In this document: positions 11,458-21,717 of the stretch, in pieces
How the letters are laid out: every line of letters starts with the position of its first letter
Numbering within the stretch: the first letter of the stretch is position 1
From: Hypericum androsaemum
Lineage: Eukaryota > Streptophyta > Magnoliopsida > Malpighiales > Hypericaceae
Direction of reading: 5' to 3'
Length of the DNA stretch: 64,000 nucleotides
NCBI GenBank assembly: GCA_963995505.1
Contig: OZ023184.1
Span: 18,970,228-19,034,227, forward strand
Notes under the pieces: model-generated
Databases searched by the model: none
Told to the model about the DNA's origin: nothing
What the model saw: the letters and a program-made list of their open reading frames with translations, nothing else
Translations under genes and position numbers: made by a program

Positions 11458-11907
11458 TTTTGCGTAGGACATTTTGGGGCCTTTTGGATCATAGATCTCT
11501 GCCCGACCTAGCTTTTGTACACCTTGAACCTATCAGTGACTTGAACTCTCATGATGTCACTTTGGTGTCTCACCACGTTGATACATGTCTTTGACCTTTT
11601 TGGCTTTGATTCAACTGCTTTGCTTGAACTATGAGTACGAATGAGTAATAAGAAACAAAACTTTGAACGGCCCTCAAGGGCCGGAAATAATGATTTTATT
11701 AATGTATAATGGCTTAAGAAAACCACATGAAAAGTGAAGTACATAGAATTATCGGTCTATATTAAACCGGCTAAAGTTGCGAAAGCCATCACATGAAATT
11801 CCCTTGTGAGCTTGGTCTAAATGGATAGACTACCCAACTGAAACCTCTCTTCGACCAGTGAGGTCTAGCTACATTTCTCGTCCATGTTCTCGGGCATAGT
11901 CCTCAAA
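11458..11907. other. Convergent 3' region between antisense gene and pol
   Basis: 450 bp lie between the two stop codons. The plus strand has AATAA-like words (aatgagtaataagaaac near 11640, ataatgattttattaatgta near 11688) that could serve as poly(A) signals for the antisense gene. No ORF of interest was seen. Confidence 0.5.
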
Positions 11908-14900
11908 TCACCTATCGTCTACCCCATCCCACATGCTGGGACGATAAGTCTTCAAGTATAATCCATTTATCGGACGTTCATGGACCTCACCATTAATATC
12001 AGCAAGCCGGTAAGAGCCATTCCAAAGCACGTCATGTACTTCGAATGGTCCTTCCCAGTTGGGAGACCATTTCCCATGTTCGGGGTCTTTGCGTCCCAAT
12101 GGTAGGATGACCTTCCAGACCAAGTCTCCTCTCTCAAAGTGCTTTTCACGGACTCTCTTGTTGTATGCCTTCTCCACGGCCTTCTTTTGTTGGACAATGG
12201 CATCTAGGGCTTTTAGTCTTTCTCCGGGAAGGTCTTCAAGGGCAGCTAACATAGCTGAGTCATAGTCTAAGCTAGATAGGTGCATCTGCTCAGCTCTCCT
12301 CAGTGACAGTACTGTTAACTCCAAAGGGATCATGGCATCATGACCATAGGTTAGGGCAAAGGGAGTTGTACCTGTGGCCCCTTTCTTCGTAGTGCGAAAA
12401 GCCCATAAAGCTTCGGATAATGCCGAGTGCCATGCCCGAGGTTTTTCTCTCACCATCTTCTCTATGCACCCTTTCAATACCTTATTAGTGGCCTCAGCCT
12501 GTCCATTGCCTTGGGCATAGTAAGGTGTAGAGTGCGTAATTTTGAAGCCCATGGTCCTTGCAAACGTCTGGACTTCATCCCCAGTAAAAATGGTCGCTTG
12601 ATCGGTAGTGATCGTTTCTGGTAACCCAAACCTGTGAATGATGTGTTCCTTGAAGAACTGAATCACTGTTTCCTGGTTTACAACCTTCATGGGAACTGCC
12701 TCCACCCACTTAGTGAAGTAGTCTGTGGCAGCAAGGATGAAACAGTGTCCCTTAGTGGAAGCGGGGTGGATCTTCCCGATCACATCAACTGCCCAACCTC
12801 TAAATGGCCAAGGCTTCACCACAGGATGGAAAGTATCTGCTGGGGCGTGTTGGACTTGACCGTGCCTTTGACATTCTTGGCACCCTTTGGCATAATTAAC
12901 ACAATCCTTCGCCATGCCCGGCCAGAAGTATCCATGGCGATGCATCAACCATCTCATCTTGATCCCCGACTGATGAGCTCCACATATGCCTTCATGGATT
13001 TCGGTCATAGCCAACATAGCTTCTTGCGGGCTTGGACATACCAAGAGAAGTCCGTCCACTGTCTTCCGGTAAAGGGTGTTGTTGATATACTCAAAGCGGA
13101 GCGCCTTTACCTTCAGTGACTTGTCCGAGCAAGAGCTTGGATCCTTAAAGTAGTTAATATATTCTTGCCTCCAGTCCCGGTCGAGTTGTATCAAGTCGAC
13201 TTCAACCGCTTGGGCAATCTCAGTTAGCACCGAGGTCGTTCTTACTTTTACCGGCACGGAGTTAAATTTAGCTAAGGCACGAAACCCAGACCCGGTTTGT
13301 GCTAGCTTGTTGGCTTCAAGATTCTTGGTGCGATCTATGAACTCAATAAAGGCGTCTTCGAAGCCCCTCAGTAACGTTCGGGCTGCATCACAGCACACTT
13401 GGAACCCGTCACGCCCACACTTGAATTCACCTGTCACCTGATTGATCACCAACATTGAGTCTCCAAACACCCACACGTTCTTAGCACCCAAGTCCTTTAA
13501 GGCAAGTAGCCCGAGTAACAGTGCTTCGTACTCTGCCTGGTTATTGGTGCAAGGGAAGTCAAGGAGGAATGAGGCTTTTGTCTTGATCCCAGTTGGAGAC
13601 TTGATCATGAATCCTGCTCCCGCATACTTCTTAGTCCGAGAGCCGTCAAACCATAAAAGCCAAGGTTTCTTGGCCACCATCCCGAAATCCACTGTGGTAT
13701 CGGCAGAGATGTTTATGCTAGGGTGGTCCGCCAAGAAATCAGCTAGAGCCTGACCCTTCACCGCCCGTTGAGGTACGAACGTAAGGTTGAACTCCACCAA
13801 TGCCAAGGCCCATTTGCCTACCCTTCCCCGCATGATGGGTCCTGTGAGTAGGTACTTAATGATATCGGTCTGTGCTACTACCTTTACCTCTGTGGGGAGT
13901 AGATAGTACCTTAGCTTTCTACAGGCAAAGAAAAGGCACAGGCATAGTTTCTCAATAGATGAGTATCTAATCTCCGCACTTAGGAGAGACCGACTTAGGT
14001 AGTAGACAGCTTGTTCCTTCCCTTCATCATTCTCTTGGGCCAGCAAGCAACCAATGGAGTCGTGGGCAGCTGAGACATAGAGAAGTAAGGGTCGGTCTTG
14101 AGATGGAGGAGTTACTACAGGAGGGGATGATAGGTACTCCTTAAGCTCGTCGAATGCTTGTTGGTGTTTGATCTCCCATATGAACTCTCCTCCTTTCAAC
14201 TTGAGCAAGTTGGTAAACGACCGAGTTCGGCCTGCTGTGTTAGATATGAATCGCCTTAGGAAGTTGATCTGACCGAGAAAACGTTGTAGCTCTTTCTTGT
14301 TTCGAGGTGGTTGGGCTTGTTGGATTGCCTTAACTTTATTTTTATCTATCTCAATCCCTCTCTTGTGAACAAGGAAGCCTAAGAAGTTGCCTGCTGAGAC
14401 TCCGAAGGCACACTTCAAAGGATTCATTTTGAGCTGGTGCTTCCGCATCCTTTCGAATGACATCTTCAAGTGGTCGAGATGCTCTCTATGGTCATGAGAC
14501 TTGACCACGATATCATCTATATAGACCTCCATGAATCGACCGATGAAGTCCGGGAAGATCAGGTGCATTCCCTTTTGATAGGTAGCCCCGGCGTTCTTAA
14601 GCCCGAATGGCATTACAATCCACTCAAAAATTCCGATGGACCCTGGACAACGGAACGCCGTCTTATGAACATCTTCTTGAGCAAGGTAGATTTGGTTGTA
14701 ACCTGAATGGCCATCCATGAAGCTTAGGACTTCATGTCCTGCCGCAGCATCAACCAACATATCTGCAATAGGCATTTGATATTCATCTTTTGGAGTAGCA
14801 GAATTTAAATCCCTAAAGTCAATACAAACTCGAATTTTGCCATTTTTCTTGACAACAGGTACAATGTTGGATAGCCACTCTACATAATCGGCTTTCCTAA

Positions 14901-15444
14901 TGAAGCCGGCATCCAAGAGCCTATCTATCTCTAGCTTGACTTTTTCTACTACTTCTGGCATCATCCTCCTCATTGACTGCTGGTAAGGCCGAAAACCCGG
15001 CCTTATAGGGAGTCGATGCTCTATCAAGGATCTGTCTAAGCCTGGCATTTCGTCATAGTCCCAAGCGAAGCAGTCTTGGTACTCTGTCAGTAGCTTGACC
15101 AGGTCGTCCTCAAATTCTTTTGGAAGCCGCTCGCTGATGAAAACAGGCCGGCTTCCTTTCTCAGAGCGTAAGAGTATCTCCTTCAGAGGGTCCTTCACTT
15201 CGGCCTTAGCATCATCCATCTTGCCTGGGGCCGGGTGAAGGTCACTCATCTTCAGTTGTTCCAGGGGGTCTTGACCGTCGTCCTCAAAAATGAACTCGGC
15301 CGCTTCATGCTGTGACAAGGCGTAGACCTCCGACCGCCTTGCTAGCTCTCCTTCTGTTGTGTTAACCACGAAAGGTAAGCCTAAGGGCTTGCCTCTCGGG
15401 GGTGACATTGGCAGGTCGGTTAGAGGAGGGGATTTCCCGTTCAA
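11908..15444 (-). CDS. pol: Tat-lineage pol: reverse transcriptase, RNase H, second RNase H, integrase
   Basis: 1178 codons without a break. Reverse transcriptase spans residues about 150-370, with aspartate in SFMDGHSGY (D244) and the catalytic pair in YIDDIVV (308-314). The connection and first RNase H follow (residues about 420-570). An additional archaeal-type RNase H starts at WLLWFDGS (D600), with E640 in NQAEYEALL and D662 in FGDSM. Integrase has the zinc-binding H-H-C-C (GAHQSG to CQECQRHG, about 805-845), then aspartate in WAVDVIG, aspartate in TDQATIF and glutamate in GNGQAEATNK. The C-terminal part contains GPFEVHDVLWNGSYRLADING, a chromodomain-free end. It is in a +1 frame relative to gag-pro, overlapping it by 83 nt, so translation needs frameshifting or a second entry. 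Confidence 0.95.
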   Translation of the reverse strand: MNGKSPPLTDLPMSPPRGKPLGLPFVVNTTEGELARRSEVYALSQHEAAEFIFEDDGQDPLEQLKMSDLHPAPGKMDDAKAEVKDPLKEILLRSEKGSRPVFISERLPKEFEDDLVKLLTEYQDCFAWDYDEMPGLDRSLIEHRLPIRPGFRPYQQSMRRMMPEVVEKVKLEIDRLLDAGFIRKADYVEWLSNIVPVVKKNGKIRVCIDFRDLNSATPKDEYQMPIADMLVDAAAGHEVLSFMDGHSGYNQIYLAQEDVHKTAFRCPGSIGIFEWIVMPFGLKNAGATYQKGMHLIFPDFIGRFMEVYIDDIVVKSHDHREHLDHLKMSFERMRKHQLKMNPLKCAFGVSAGNFLGFLVHKRGIEIDKNKVKAIQQAQPPRNKKELQRFLGQINFLRRFISNTAGRTRSFTNLLKLKGGEFIWEIKHQQAFDELKEYLSSPPVVTPPSQDRPLLLYVSAAHDSIGCLLAQENDEGKEQAVYYLSRSLLSAEIRYSSIEKLCLCLFFACRKLRYYLLPTEVKVVAQTDIIKYLLTGPIMRGRVGKWALALVEFNLTFVPQRAVKGQALADFLADHPSINISADTTVDFGMVAKKPWLLWFDGSRTKKYAGAGFMIKSPTGIKTKASFLLDFPCTNNQAEYEALLLGLLALKDLGAKNVWVFGDSMLVINQVTGEFKCGRDGFQVCCDAARTLLRGFEDAFIEFIDRTKNLEANKLAQTGSGFRALAKFNSVPVKVRTTSVLTEIAQAVEVDLIQLDRDWRQEYINYFKDPSSCSDKSLKVKALRFEYINNTLYRKTVDGLLLVCPSPQEAMLAMTEIHEGICGAHQSGIKMRWLMHRHGYFWPGMAKDCVNYAKGCQECQRHGQVQHAPADTFHPVVKPWPFRGWAVDVIGKIHPASTKGHCFILAATDYFTKWVEAVPMKVVNQETVIQFFKEHIIHRFGLPETITTDQATIFTGDEVQTFARTMGFKITHSTPYYAQGNGQAEATNKVLKGCIEKMVREKPRAWHSALSEALWAFRTTKKGATGTTPFALTYGHDAMIPLELTVLSLRRAEQMHLSSLDYDSAMLAALEDLPGERLKALDAIVQQKKAVEKAYNKRVREKHFERGDLVWKVILPLGRKDPEHGKWSPNWEGPFEVHDVLWNGSYRLADINGEVHERPINGLYLKTYRPSMWDGVDDR

Positions 15445-18400
15445 CCGTGCTTGCGTATCCAGCTATTTGGCCTAGGTCGCTTCGTGCCACGCTTGTCGGT
15501 ACGATGGAGCCATCGTAAAAGGCCGCTTCGACACAGTTCGTGGCTGCCTGGAAAGGGTCTTTGTCAGCAGCTACGACCTCCACCTTCCCGTTGGGCTTCC
15601 ACTGGATTAAAAATTGATGGAGAGAGGATGGGATGACTTGGCCTGAATGGATCCAATCCCTCCCCAGTAGGCCATTGTAGGAGGTCTTTGCCTCAATGAC
15701 AAAAAATGGAACCTCCCGAGTGACAGAACCTACAGTGACTTCAGCGACGAGTACTCCTAGAGGGCGAGTACCTTTACCGGCGAAGTCAGTCATCATCATG
15801 TCAGTTGCACCCAGCTTCACGTCCCCCTTGTTCAGCTTCTTGAGGAGTGAGTAAGGGAGGATGTTGACGACTGCCCCATTGTCTATGAGGACCCTATTAA
15901 TCGGTTTCCCAAAAATGTGGGCTGAGATGTAGAGTGGCTTCAGATGATCACACATATTTCGGGTAGGTCTTGGTATAGTGATGGTGTCGCCAAAGTCTTC
16001 CACCACTGGTACAGCTAGGGCTTTGTCCCCAATCTCTAGTTCCACCATATCTTCTTCAATTACATCTCCCTCAAGGTAGCTGGGCTGGCCTTTTTTTGGC
16101 GCAAAAATAGCCGGTAGAGTGAAAACCATGTTGATTGACAGATCCCGACTGTCTTCACTAAAGTTGTCCTCACTCATGCTATCTTCTAGCTTCAATTTCT
16201 CCTCGATGTCTTCTTCGTTGAGGTAGTCCTCTATCCCTAATGCTTCGCCTAAGTTCTCCTCGTTGAGATTATCCAGCCAATTGAATTCTTCACTGTCCAG
16301 ATCAGGTAAGCTTTGTTTTTCATTGTCATCATCCTCAATGATGTTATCAACGATATTTCCTTGCTCATCTTGATCAGGCCAGCTCGGTAATTCATCCTGA
16401 CTAGGGGCACGGACACCATGTAGCCTCAACTTCTCGAAGTCCCCGATCTTTACAAAAGGTGAGATGACTTTGTTGCTTCCATTGGAGATGTTGCCTTGAC
16501 TCAGCTTCTCGTTGCTTTCACTGGAGCTATTTCCTTGACTCAGCTTCTCATTAGGGTGATCATCTATCTTCAGATTCTCGAAAGCCCCAAACCTCACATA
16601 GCCTGAGTCTAGATCGACTATGTCCTCCGGGCTTGTTGGCTCCTTCAGTGAGGATTTGTCATTAGGTGGCACCTCACTCTTGGTCTTGGGTACCCATATC
16701 TTCTTGTCCAGCTTCTCCCTGAGGTTATTGTATTTCCCCACCTTCATGATCGATCTATCTTCGTCATACTCCCCGCTTGGGGTTCTTGCCTTATTGGACT
16801 CCCTCATCTGTGACTTGCCCTTGTCATGCTTCAGGGCTTCAACTTCTATAGGTTGGCCTTGCTCAGAGGTCGTATGGCGTTGTATCACGGGAAGAGTTAG
16901 CAAGGCTTCTTGCATCTCTATCAGAGCCTTGTGTCCCGCTAGTTGTCTCTCAAGATCCTTTGCAATCTGCTTCTCGGCTTGGATCTTTCTTTCGAGGCGA
17001 CGCTTCTGGGTTTTCGTCAACGCTCCGTGTATTGGCGACTCTGGTGCAGGTCTCTTTTCCCCTAGTCGGTGGAAAATTTCTCGGGGTTGGTCAGGGGTTT
17101 CTTGGAGATCCACCTTGACGCGAGGGTGATGGATCCTCCAGTTACCGTCTAGCACCCTTGGTAGGAAGGACTTGGGTATCCTAGTGGACTGCCCCTTCTG
17201 ACTCTGATCTTGCCTCTCGAGGGACTCCCTCAGGTCTCTGGGAAGACCTTGCCTCTCCCTCAGATCTCTCGGAGGGCCTTGCCTACCGAGGGTCTCCCTC
17301 AAATCTCTCGGAGGGCCTTGCCTACCGAGGGTCTCCCTCAGATCTCTTGGAGGGCCTTGCCTACTGAGGGTCTCCCTCAAATCTCTCGGAGGGCCTTGCC
17401 TACTGAGGGTCTCCCTCAGATCTCTTGGAGGGCCTTGCCCCCCGGGTGTCTTCTTCTGATCTTGTCTCCTGAGGGTCTCTCTCAGGTCTCTTGGATGGCC
17501 TTGCCTCCCGAGGGTCAGGAGCTGATCTCGCTTCTTGATTATCTCCCTCATGTTTCTTTGAGGGCCTTGCCCCCCGAGCATTTCTCTCAGATCTCTTGGG
17601 GGTGTCTTACGTTGATCTTGCCTCTCAAGGGTCTCCCTCAAATCTTTTGGAGGCGTCTTCTCTCGCCTAGGATTGCCTTCTTTCTCACTTCTCCTAAGGC
17701 CGACCACTGCGATTGGGGCAGTGAAGGAGGCTGTCTGTGGTGATTCGTTGGCAAACTTCAACCGGCCGTCTCTAATGGCTTGCTGGATCTGGTTTCGAAA
17801 AACTACACAGTTGGCCGTGTTGTGAGACTTGCTGGCATGCCATTTGCAGTATCTCATGGCCTTCAGCTCCTTCTCATCTGGGATCTTGTGACCCTTGGGT
17901 AAGGTGATCTGGCCGTTCTTGAGTAGGTTATCAAAAATTTCATCAGCCTTAATTACGTCGAATGAGTACTCTTTCCCGACCTCGTTAAGGCCCTTGGGTT
18001 GATTAGGTTGGGCACCGGGGCGAACGAACTCATTGGGTACTGTCACCCTCTTCTGGATGAGGCTTTCGCACTCATAAGGTTTGCCCTTGGTGAGTTCGGC
18101 CACCATCTCTTCTGCCATCAGATCATCTTCCCAACCATTCTCGCTGTCCAAATGATCAATCTCGAGTGTAGGGTCATAAGAGTAAGTACCCTTAGAGGAG
18201 GCGGCCCTCCTATCCTTCTCGTTGATCAGTTGTTGAGCTGCGGTTGCCTTCTGCGCCAACTCTGAGAGGTCTCGGAACCTCTCAACCCCGAGCTTCTTCC
18301 GGAGTCGGAAGGTGAGCCCTTGCATAGCCAAGGATGCTAGGTCAGATTCTGACAAGTTGGTTGGGCACCGATTCTTCGCCTTTCGAAAGCGGATCATAAA

Positions 18401-19852
18401 CCTCTCTACTGACTCGCCCTCGAGTTGTTGCATGTGGGCAAAATCCGAGATGGTTATGGTCGGCTCTGCTCTGTAAAACTGATTGTGGAACTTTTGTTCC
18501 ATCTCTGCCCAAGTCCGCACCGAACACGGTGGGAGGCTGATGTACCAAGAGAAGGCTGTCTTGGTTAGGGTCATTGGGAACTGGCGTAGACGAAGGGCAT
18601 CGCTGGATGAGGTCTCACCACACTGGATGATGAACCGTGCCACGTGTTCCACCGTTGACCTGTTGTCTTCACCCGAGAACTGAGTGAAGTCTGGGATGCG
18701 GTATCCCCTTGGGAAGGGTTCCCCATCATAGACTTCAGGGTATGGCTTGGTAAACCTAGGGCGGGGAGTGTGCCTTGCTTCGACCCCCAAGTCCCTAAGT
18801 ACTTCAGCGACGAGGTGCCTTTGATGTGCTACCTCACACTCCCGTCGAGGTCCTTGATTATGGCCATGTTGCCCCCTAGGCGATAAGTCTTCTATATCCT
18901 CGATGGGAGGAAGTTGTCGATCCGCCCTTGCTTGGGTACCCACGTACGTCAATTGTCTATTGACAGGGTGGTCAATTTCTTCCTCCTCGAACTCTGCCCT
19001 TCTTTCATGTGTGTACTGATGCCAAGGGGTATCAGCGGAAACTCCTGCATCAAAAAGAGGGTTAGTTCTTGTATTTCCTCTTTCAAGGGTATTGCGATTA
19101 GCATCAACCCTAGATGGATACGTCCTACTTCGGGCCGTTTGATATCGGCCTAAGTCTGTCTGGACGTTACCTGCTCTTGTTCTTGTGGCTTCAAAGTCGG
19201 TCGTCCCTTGAGTCCCCCTATTAGAGGATACCTGGAGCGACGAGTGCATGGGAGTTCTGGCCGATTGATCTCGACCGGTCACTCCTGATGTGCCCTGGGT
19301 CTGGTTGAACGTGTGCTCAGCGGGCAGTGGGGTACAGATGCCCTTCCCTTTGTTCATGGCCTCGGAAACCTTAGTGGTTATCATAGGCGCCATGGTTTGG
19401 TTGAAGTAATCAACCGCCTGGTCCTGGTGATCTATAGTCGCCTGATGGATCGATTCGTCTACGTAATTATAGACTTTGTCGATCTTAGTAGAGAGTTGGT
19501 GGTGAGACTCATCAGTCCGTCTCTTTGCTTCTTCAAATCGATCTCGAGTCTCCTCCCTAGCCTTCTTATGATCGATTGTCAATTGATCAAGCCTGGTGAC
19601 TATGGCTTCGAGTGTCCCAGTAACATCTTGAATAGTCGGCTCCTTGAGGGGGGCCGTGTTGGCAGTATTTTTCCCGATACCCAGTTGGGTAGTAGGGAGA
19701 GCTGGCTCCTTCAGGGGAGCCAAGTTGGTGGAGTTCTTCCCGGTACCAGGTAGGGTAGTAGGGAGAGCCGGCTCCCTGAGGGGTGCCGTGTTGGTAGTAT
19801 TCTTCCCAGCGAGCTGAGAAGAGGGTGGTGCAGTGTCTCTGCCTTTGGTCAT
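15362..19852 (-). CDS. gag: Tat-lineage gag-pro polyprotein
   Basis: 1496 codons, starting 70 nt after the 5' LTR. Three copies of a proline/lysine-rich repeat of about 23 residues open the protein (residues 18-73), followed by a helical region (80-165). The gag core spans about 385-520, with FTQFSGEDNRSTVEHVARF and LTKTAFSWYISLPP. A zinc-knuckle-like CKWHASKSHNTANC lies near 17840. A tandem QGPPRDLRETL repeat block follows (17214-17650 on the DNA). A long charged linker rich in acidic residues comes next. The protease has its aspartate in LIDNGAVVNILPYSLL (about 15870), with the DNG form usual in Tat elements. No stop interrupts it. The long insert between zinc knuckle and protease is larger than in most gag proteins. 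Confidence 0.93.
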   Translation of the reverse strand: MTKGRDTAPPSSQLAGKNTTNTAPLREPALPTTLPGTGKNSTNLAPLKEPALPTTQLGIGKNTANTAPLKEPTIQDVTGTLEAIVTRLDQLTIDHKKAREETRDRFEEAKRRTDESHHQLSTKIDKVYNYVDESIHQATIDHQDQAVDYFNQTMAPMITTKVSEAMNKGKGICTPLPAEHTFNQTQGTSGVTGRDQSARTPMHSSLQVSSNRGTQGTTDFEATRTRAGNVQTDLGRYQTARSRTYPSRVDANRNTLERGNTRTNPLFDAGVSADTPWHQYTHERRAEFEEEEIDHPVNRQLTYVGTQARADRQLPPIEDIEDLSPRGQHGHNQGPRRECEVAHQRHLVAEVLRDLGVEARHTPRPRFTKPYPEVYDGEPFPRGYRIPDFTQFSGEDNRSTVEHVARFIIQCGETSSSDALRLRQFPMTLTKTAFSWYISLPPCSVRTWAEMEQKFHNQFYRAEPTITISDFAHMQQLEGESVERFMIRFRKAKNRCPTNLSESDLASLAMQGLTFRLRKKLGVERFRDLSELAQKATAAQQLINEKDRRAASSKGTYSYDPTLEIDHLDSENGWEDDLMAEEMVAELTKGKPYECESLIQKRVTVPNEFVRPGAQPNQPKGLNEVGKEYSFDVIKADEIFDNLLKNGQITLPKGHKIPDEKELKAMRYCKWHASKSHNTANCVVFRNQIQQAIRDGRLKFANESPQTASFTAPIAVVGLRRSEKEGNPRREKTPPKDLRETLERQDQRKTPPRDLREMLGGQGPQRNMREIIKKRDQLLTLGRQGHPRDLRETLRRQDQKKTPGGQGPPRDLRETLSRQGPPRDLRETLSRQGPPRDLRETLGRQGPPRDLRETLGRQGPPRDLRERQGLPRDLRESLERQDQSQKGQSTRIPKSFLPRVLDGNWRIHHPRVKVDLQETPDQPREIFHRLGEKRPAPESPIHGALTKTQKRRLERKIQAEKQIAKDLERQLAGHKALIEMQEALLTLPVIQRHTTSEQGQPIEVEALKHDKGKSQMRESNKARTPSGEYDEDRSIMKVGKYNNLREKLDKKIWVPKTKSEVPPNDKSSLKEPTSPEDIVDLDSGYVRFGAFENLKIDDHPNEKLSQGNSSSESNEKLSQGNISNGSNKVISPFVKIGDFEKLRLHGVRAPSQDELPSWPDQDEQGNIVDNIIEDDDNEKQSLPDLDSEEFNWLDNLNEENLGEALGIEDYLNEEDIEEKLKLEDSMSEDNFSEDSRDLSINMVFTLPAIFAPKKGQPSYLEGDVIEEDMVELEIGDKALAVPVVEDFGDTITIPRPTRNMCDHLKPLYISAHIFGKPINRVLIDNGAVVNILPYSLLKKLNKGDVKLGATDMMMTDFAGKGTRPLGVLVAEVTVGSVTREVPFFVIEAKTSYNGLLGRDWIHSGQVIPSSLHQFLIQWKPNGKVEVVAADKDPFQAATNCVEAAFYDGSIVPTSVARSDLGQIAGYASTVEREIPSSNRPANVTPERQALRLTFRG
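17214..17650 (-). repeat. Coding 39-bp tandem repeats (RDLRETL) in gag-pro
   Basis: The coded unit is about 13 residues (variants of QGPPRDLRETLSR). It appears in five or so nearly perfect consecutive copies at 17235-17430, flanked by diverged copies in both directions (RDLREML, NMREIIK). The frame is preserved throughout. The sharp gradient from perfect to diverged units points to recent unequal exchange or slippage. Confidence 0.85.
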
Positions 19853-19921
19853 CTTGATTGGAATAGGTTAAATCGCCTTCTCAGACGTCCTCCTATGTCC
19901 CACCGAGCGTGCCAAAAACAA
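19853..19921 (-). other. Leader and primer-binding region of the Tat element
   Basis: On the minus strand the first bases after the 5' LTR are T TGTTTTTGGCACGCTCGG. A TGG-starting stretch (TGGCACGCTCGGTGG) within ten bases of the LTR end is the likely tRNA primer-binding site. I do not assign the tRNA. The leader is only 69 nt before the gag ATG. Confidence 0.6.
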
Positions 19922-21712
19922 TGTTGGGATAAAAAGTGACGAGAACGTCGATTGATCTCGTGACGGCCCGGAGTGCTCGTCCCAAGGTCGGTCTAACGCC
20001 GAAAGTAACAAGGGTGGCCGAAGCCGAGACTACTACTAACCTAAACTAAGATAAAAAGCCGAAGCTTGAGAGTAATTTGTATGTTTTGTGTGTGTTCCCT
20101 TCTGCTCGCCCCCTGTCATGCTTATATAGAAAATGAAGATCGCATCAGCTTCACTCTAGCCGTGTTGTAGTCGGACTCGGAGTCCTCGTCGCTTATCTTC
20201 AACCAGGCCTTACCCTTATCCTGACTGAACTCGAAGGCCCGAAGCCTATCTCTTTCAATGCTTATCTTCGTCTGAAAACGGACTTCCAACGCTTATCCCC
20301 ATCTAATTCGGATTTATCGTGCCAGAGTTTATCCTAGTCTCTTAAGAACCCAGGGTGTATCGAGTATCCCAGAGCTCTTCCAATTACTCCAAGAGTCCGC
20401 CTTAAACTTAGTCTCTTCGTATCTCTGTCCACCTATGTAGAGTCCGTGCTAACCCGGTCTCTTCATGTACACCGGGCGCTACATTTAGCCTCAAGAGATT
20501 GGTCTCACCTGAAGTGAGAGGAAACTAGCTCTCTACTTGAGCTAATGGCAATCGGTGCCTCTATTCGGTACTCTCAATTGGCGCCGGATTTAGGTGCCTT
20601 CAATCGGCGCCTCATTTAGTGCCTCATCCGACACCGCATCTGCTTCAAGTGCCTTTTTGACATCCTTCTGCCTCGAATTTGAAGAATTCATAAACTACAA
20701 AGTTGTAGCTCTATGTCTTACCTTCACACAGCAACTTGAATCGCGTTAATCCGAGATTCGAGTCAAAAGATATGACCTGGCGCCGGATTTACTTCCTCTA
20801 CTTGGCGCCAGGTTGGCTTCCCACACTTGGCGCCGGTTTTAGACATCCATCCACTCTAAATTGGCCCAAGTGATGAACTACAAAGTTGTAGGCCTATCTA
20901 TTATCTTTCCATAGGCTCAAGAATCACCTTAATTCGAGGTCCGAGTCAAAAGTTATGACCACTTTACCAGACAGCCGAAGCCCCTTAACCGCCTTCACTT
21001 GGCGCCGGGTTTCCTGGCGCCGGGTTCACTTGGCGCCGGTATTGGACTTCCTTTCACTATGAATCGGCAAAAGTGATGAACTACAAAGTTGTAGGCCTAT
21101 CTAGTATCTTTCCATAGGCTCAAGAATCACCTTAATCCGAGGTCCGAGTCAAAAGTTATGACCACTTTACCAGACAGCCGAAGCCCCTTAACCGCCTTCA
21201 CTTGGCGCCGGGTTTCCTGGCGCCGGGTTCACTTGGCGCCGGTATTGGACTTCCTTTCACTATGAATCGGCAAAATTGATGAACTAGAAAGTTGTAGGCC
21301 TATCTAGTATCTTTCCATAGGCTCAAGAATCACCTTAATCCGAGGTCCGAGTCAAAAGTTATGACCACTTTACCACAGCCGAAGCCCCTTCAACCGCCTT
21401 CACTTGGTGCCGCACTCTCCTTCCCTCAGTTGGCGCCACACTCGCCTTCGCTCAGTTGGCGCCGGGTTTGCCTCTCCTCGGTTGGCACCGTATTTAGTTG
21501 GCGCCGCCTTTAGTTGGTGCCGGGTTGGCCTTCCACTCGGTTGATGCCGAGTTCAGCTAGTGTCGGGCTCACCTCTATTGAGTTGGTACCTCACTCGCTA
21601 TAAGAGAATAAACGCTCCATTCGGCTTCACCTTCTCGAACTTGTGAAGTCAATCACGTACCTAACTCCCATACTTGAAGCCCCAACCTCGTAAATTATTT
21701 TGTCCGTCAACA
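19922..21712 (-). repeat. 5' LTR of the Tat element
   Basis: 1791 bp, direct repeat of 5400-7190. It holds the promoter for the minus-strand transcript; a TATA box is listed separately. It ends at the target duplication ataac. Confidence 0.95.
20121..20129 (-). promoter_or_regulatory. TATA box of the Tat 5' LTR
   Basis: The minus strand reads CTATATAAG followed by CATGACAGGGGGCGAG. It sits about 200 bp upstream of the LTR/leader junction, a normal place for an LTR promoter and R region. Confidence 0.6.
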
Positions 21713-21717
21713 ATAAC

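Larger units (their letters stand above)
5395..21717 (-). mobile_element. Complete Ty3/gypsy Tat-lineage LTR retrotransposon with antisense gene
   Basis: A 16,313-bp element (5400-21712) flanked by the 5-bp target duplication ataac (5395-5399, 21713-21717). The LTRs are each 1791 bp, begin TGTTGGGATA and end GTCAACA. Read on the minus strand the order is 5' LTR (19922-21712), short leader, gag-pro, pol with RT, RNase H, a second archaeal-type RNase H and integrase, a long 3' region, polypurine tract, 3' LTR (5400-7190). The second RNase H before integrase and the large size are marks of the Tat lineage (Retand, Grande, Ogre relatives). All domains are open and the LTRs nearly identical, so insertion looks recent and the element may be capable of moving. 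The 3' region carries a spliceable gene on the plus strand. Confidence 0.95.

Noticed and set aside
12427..13753. Plus-strand frames inside pol and gag (for example 12634-13119, 16620-17743)
   Set aside because: Antisense shadows of the retrotransposon coding region; no splice structure or domain.
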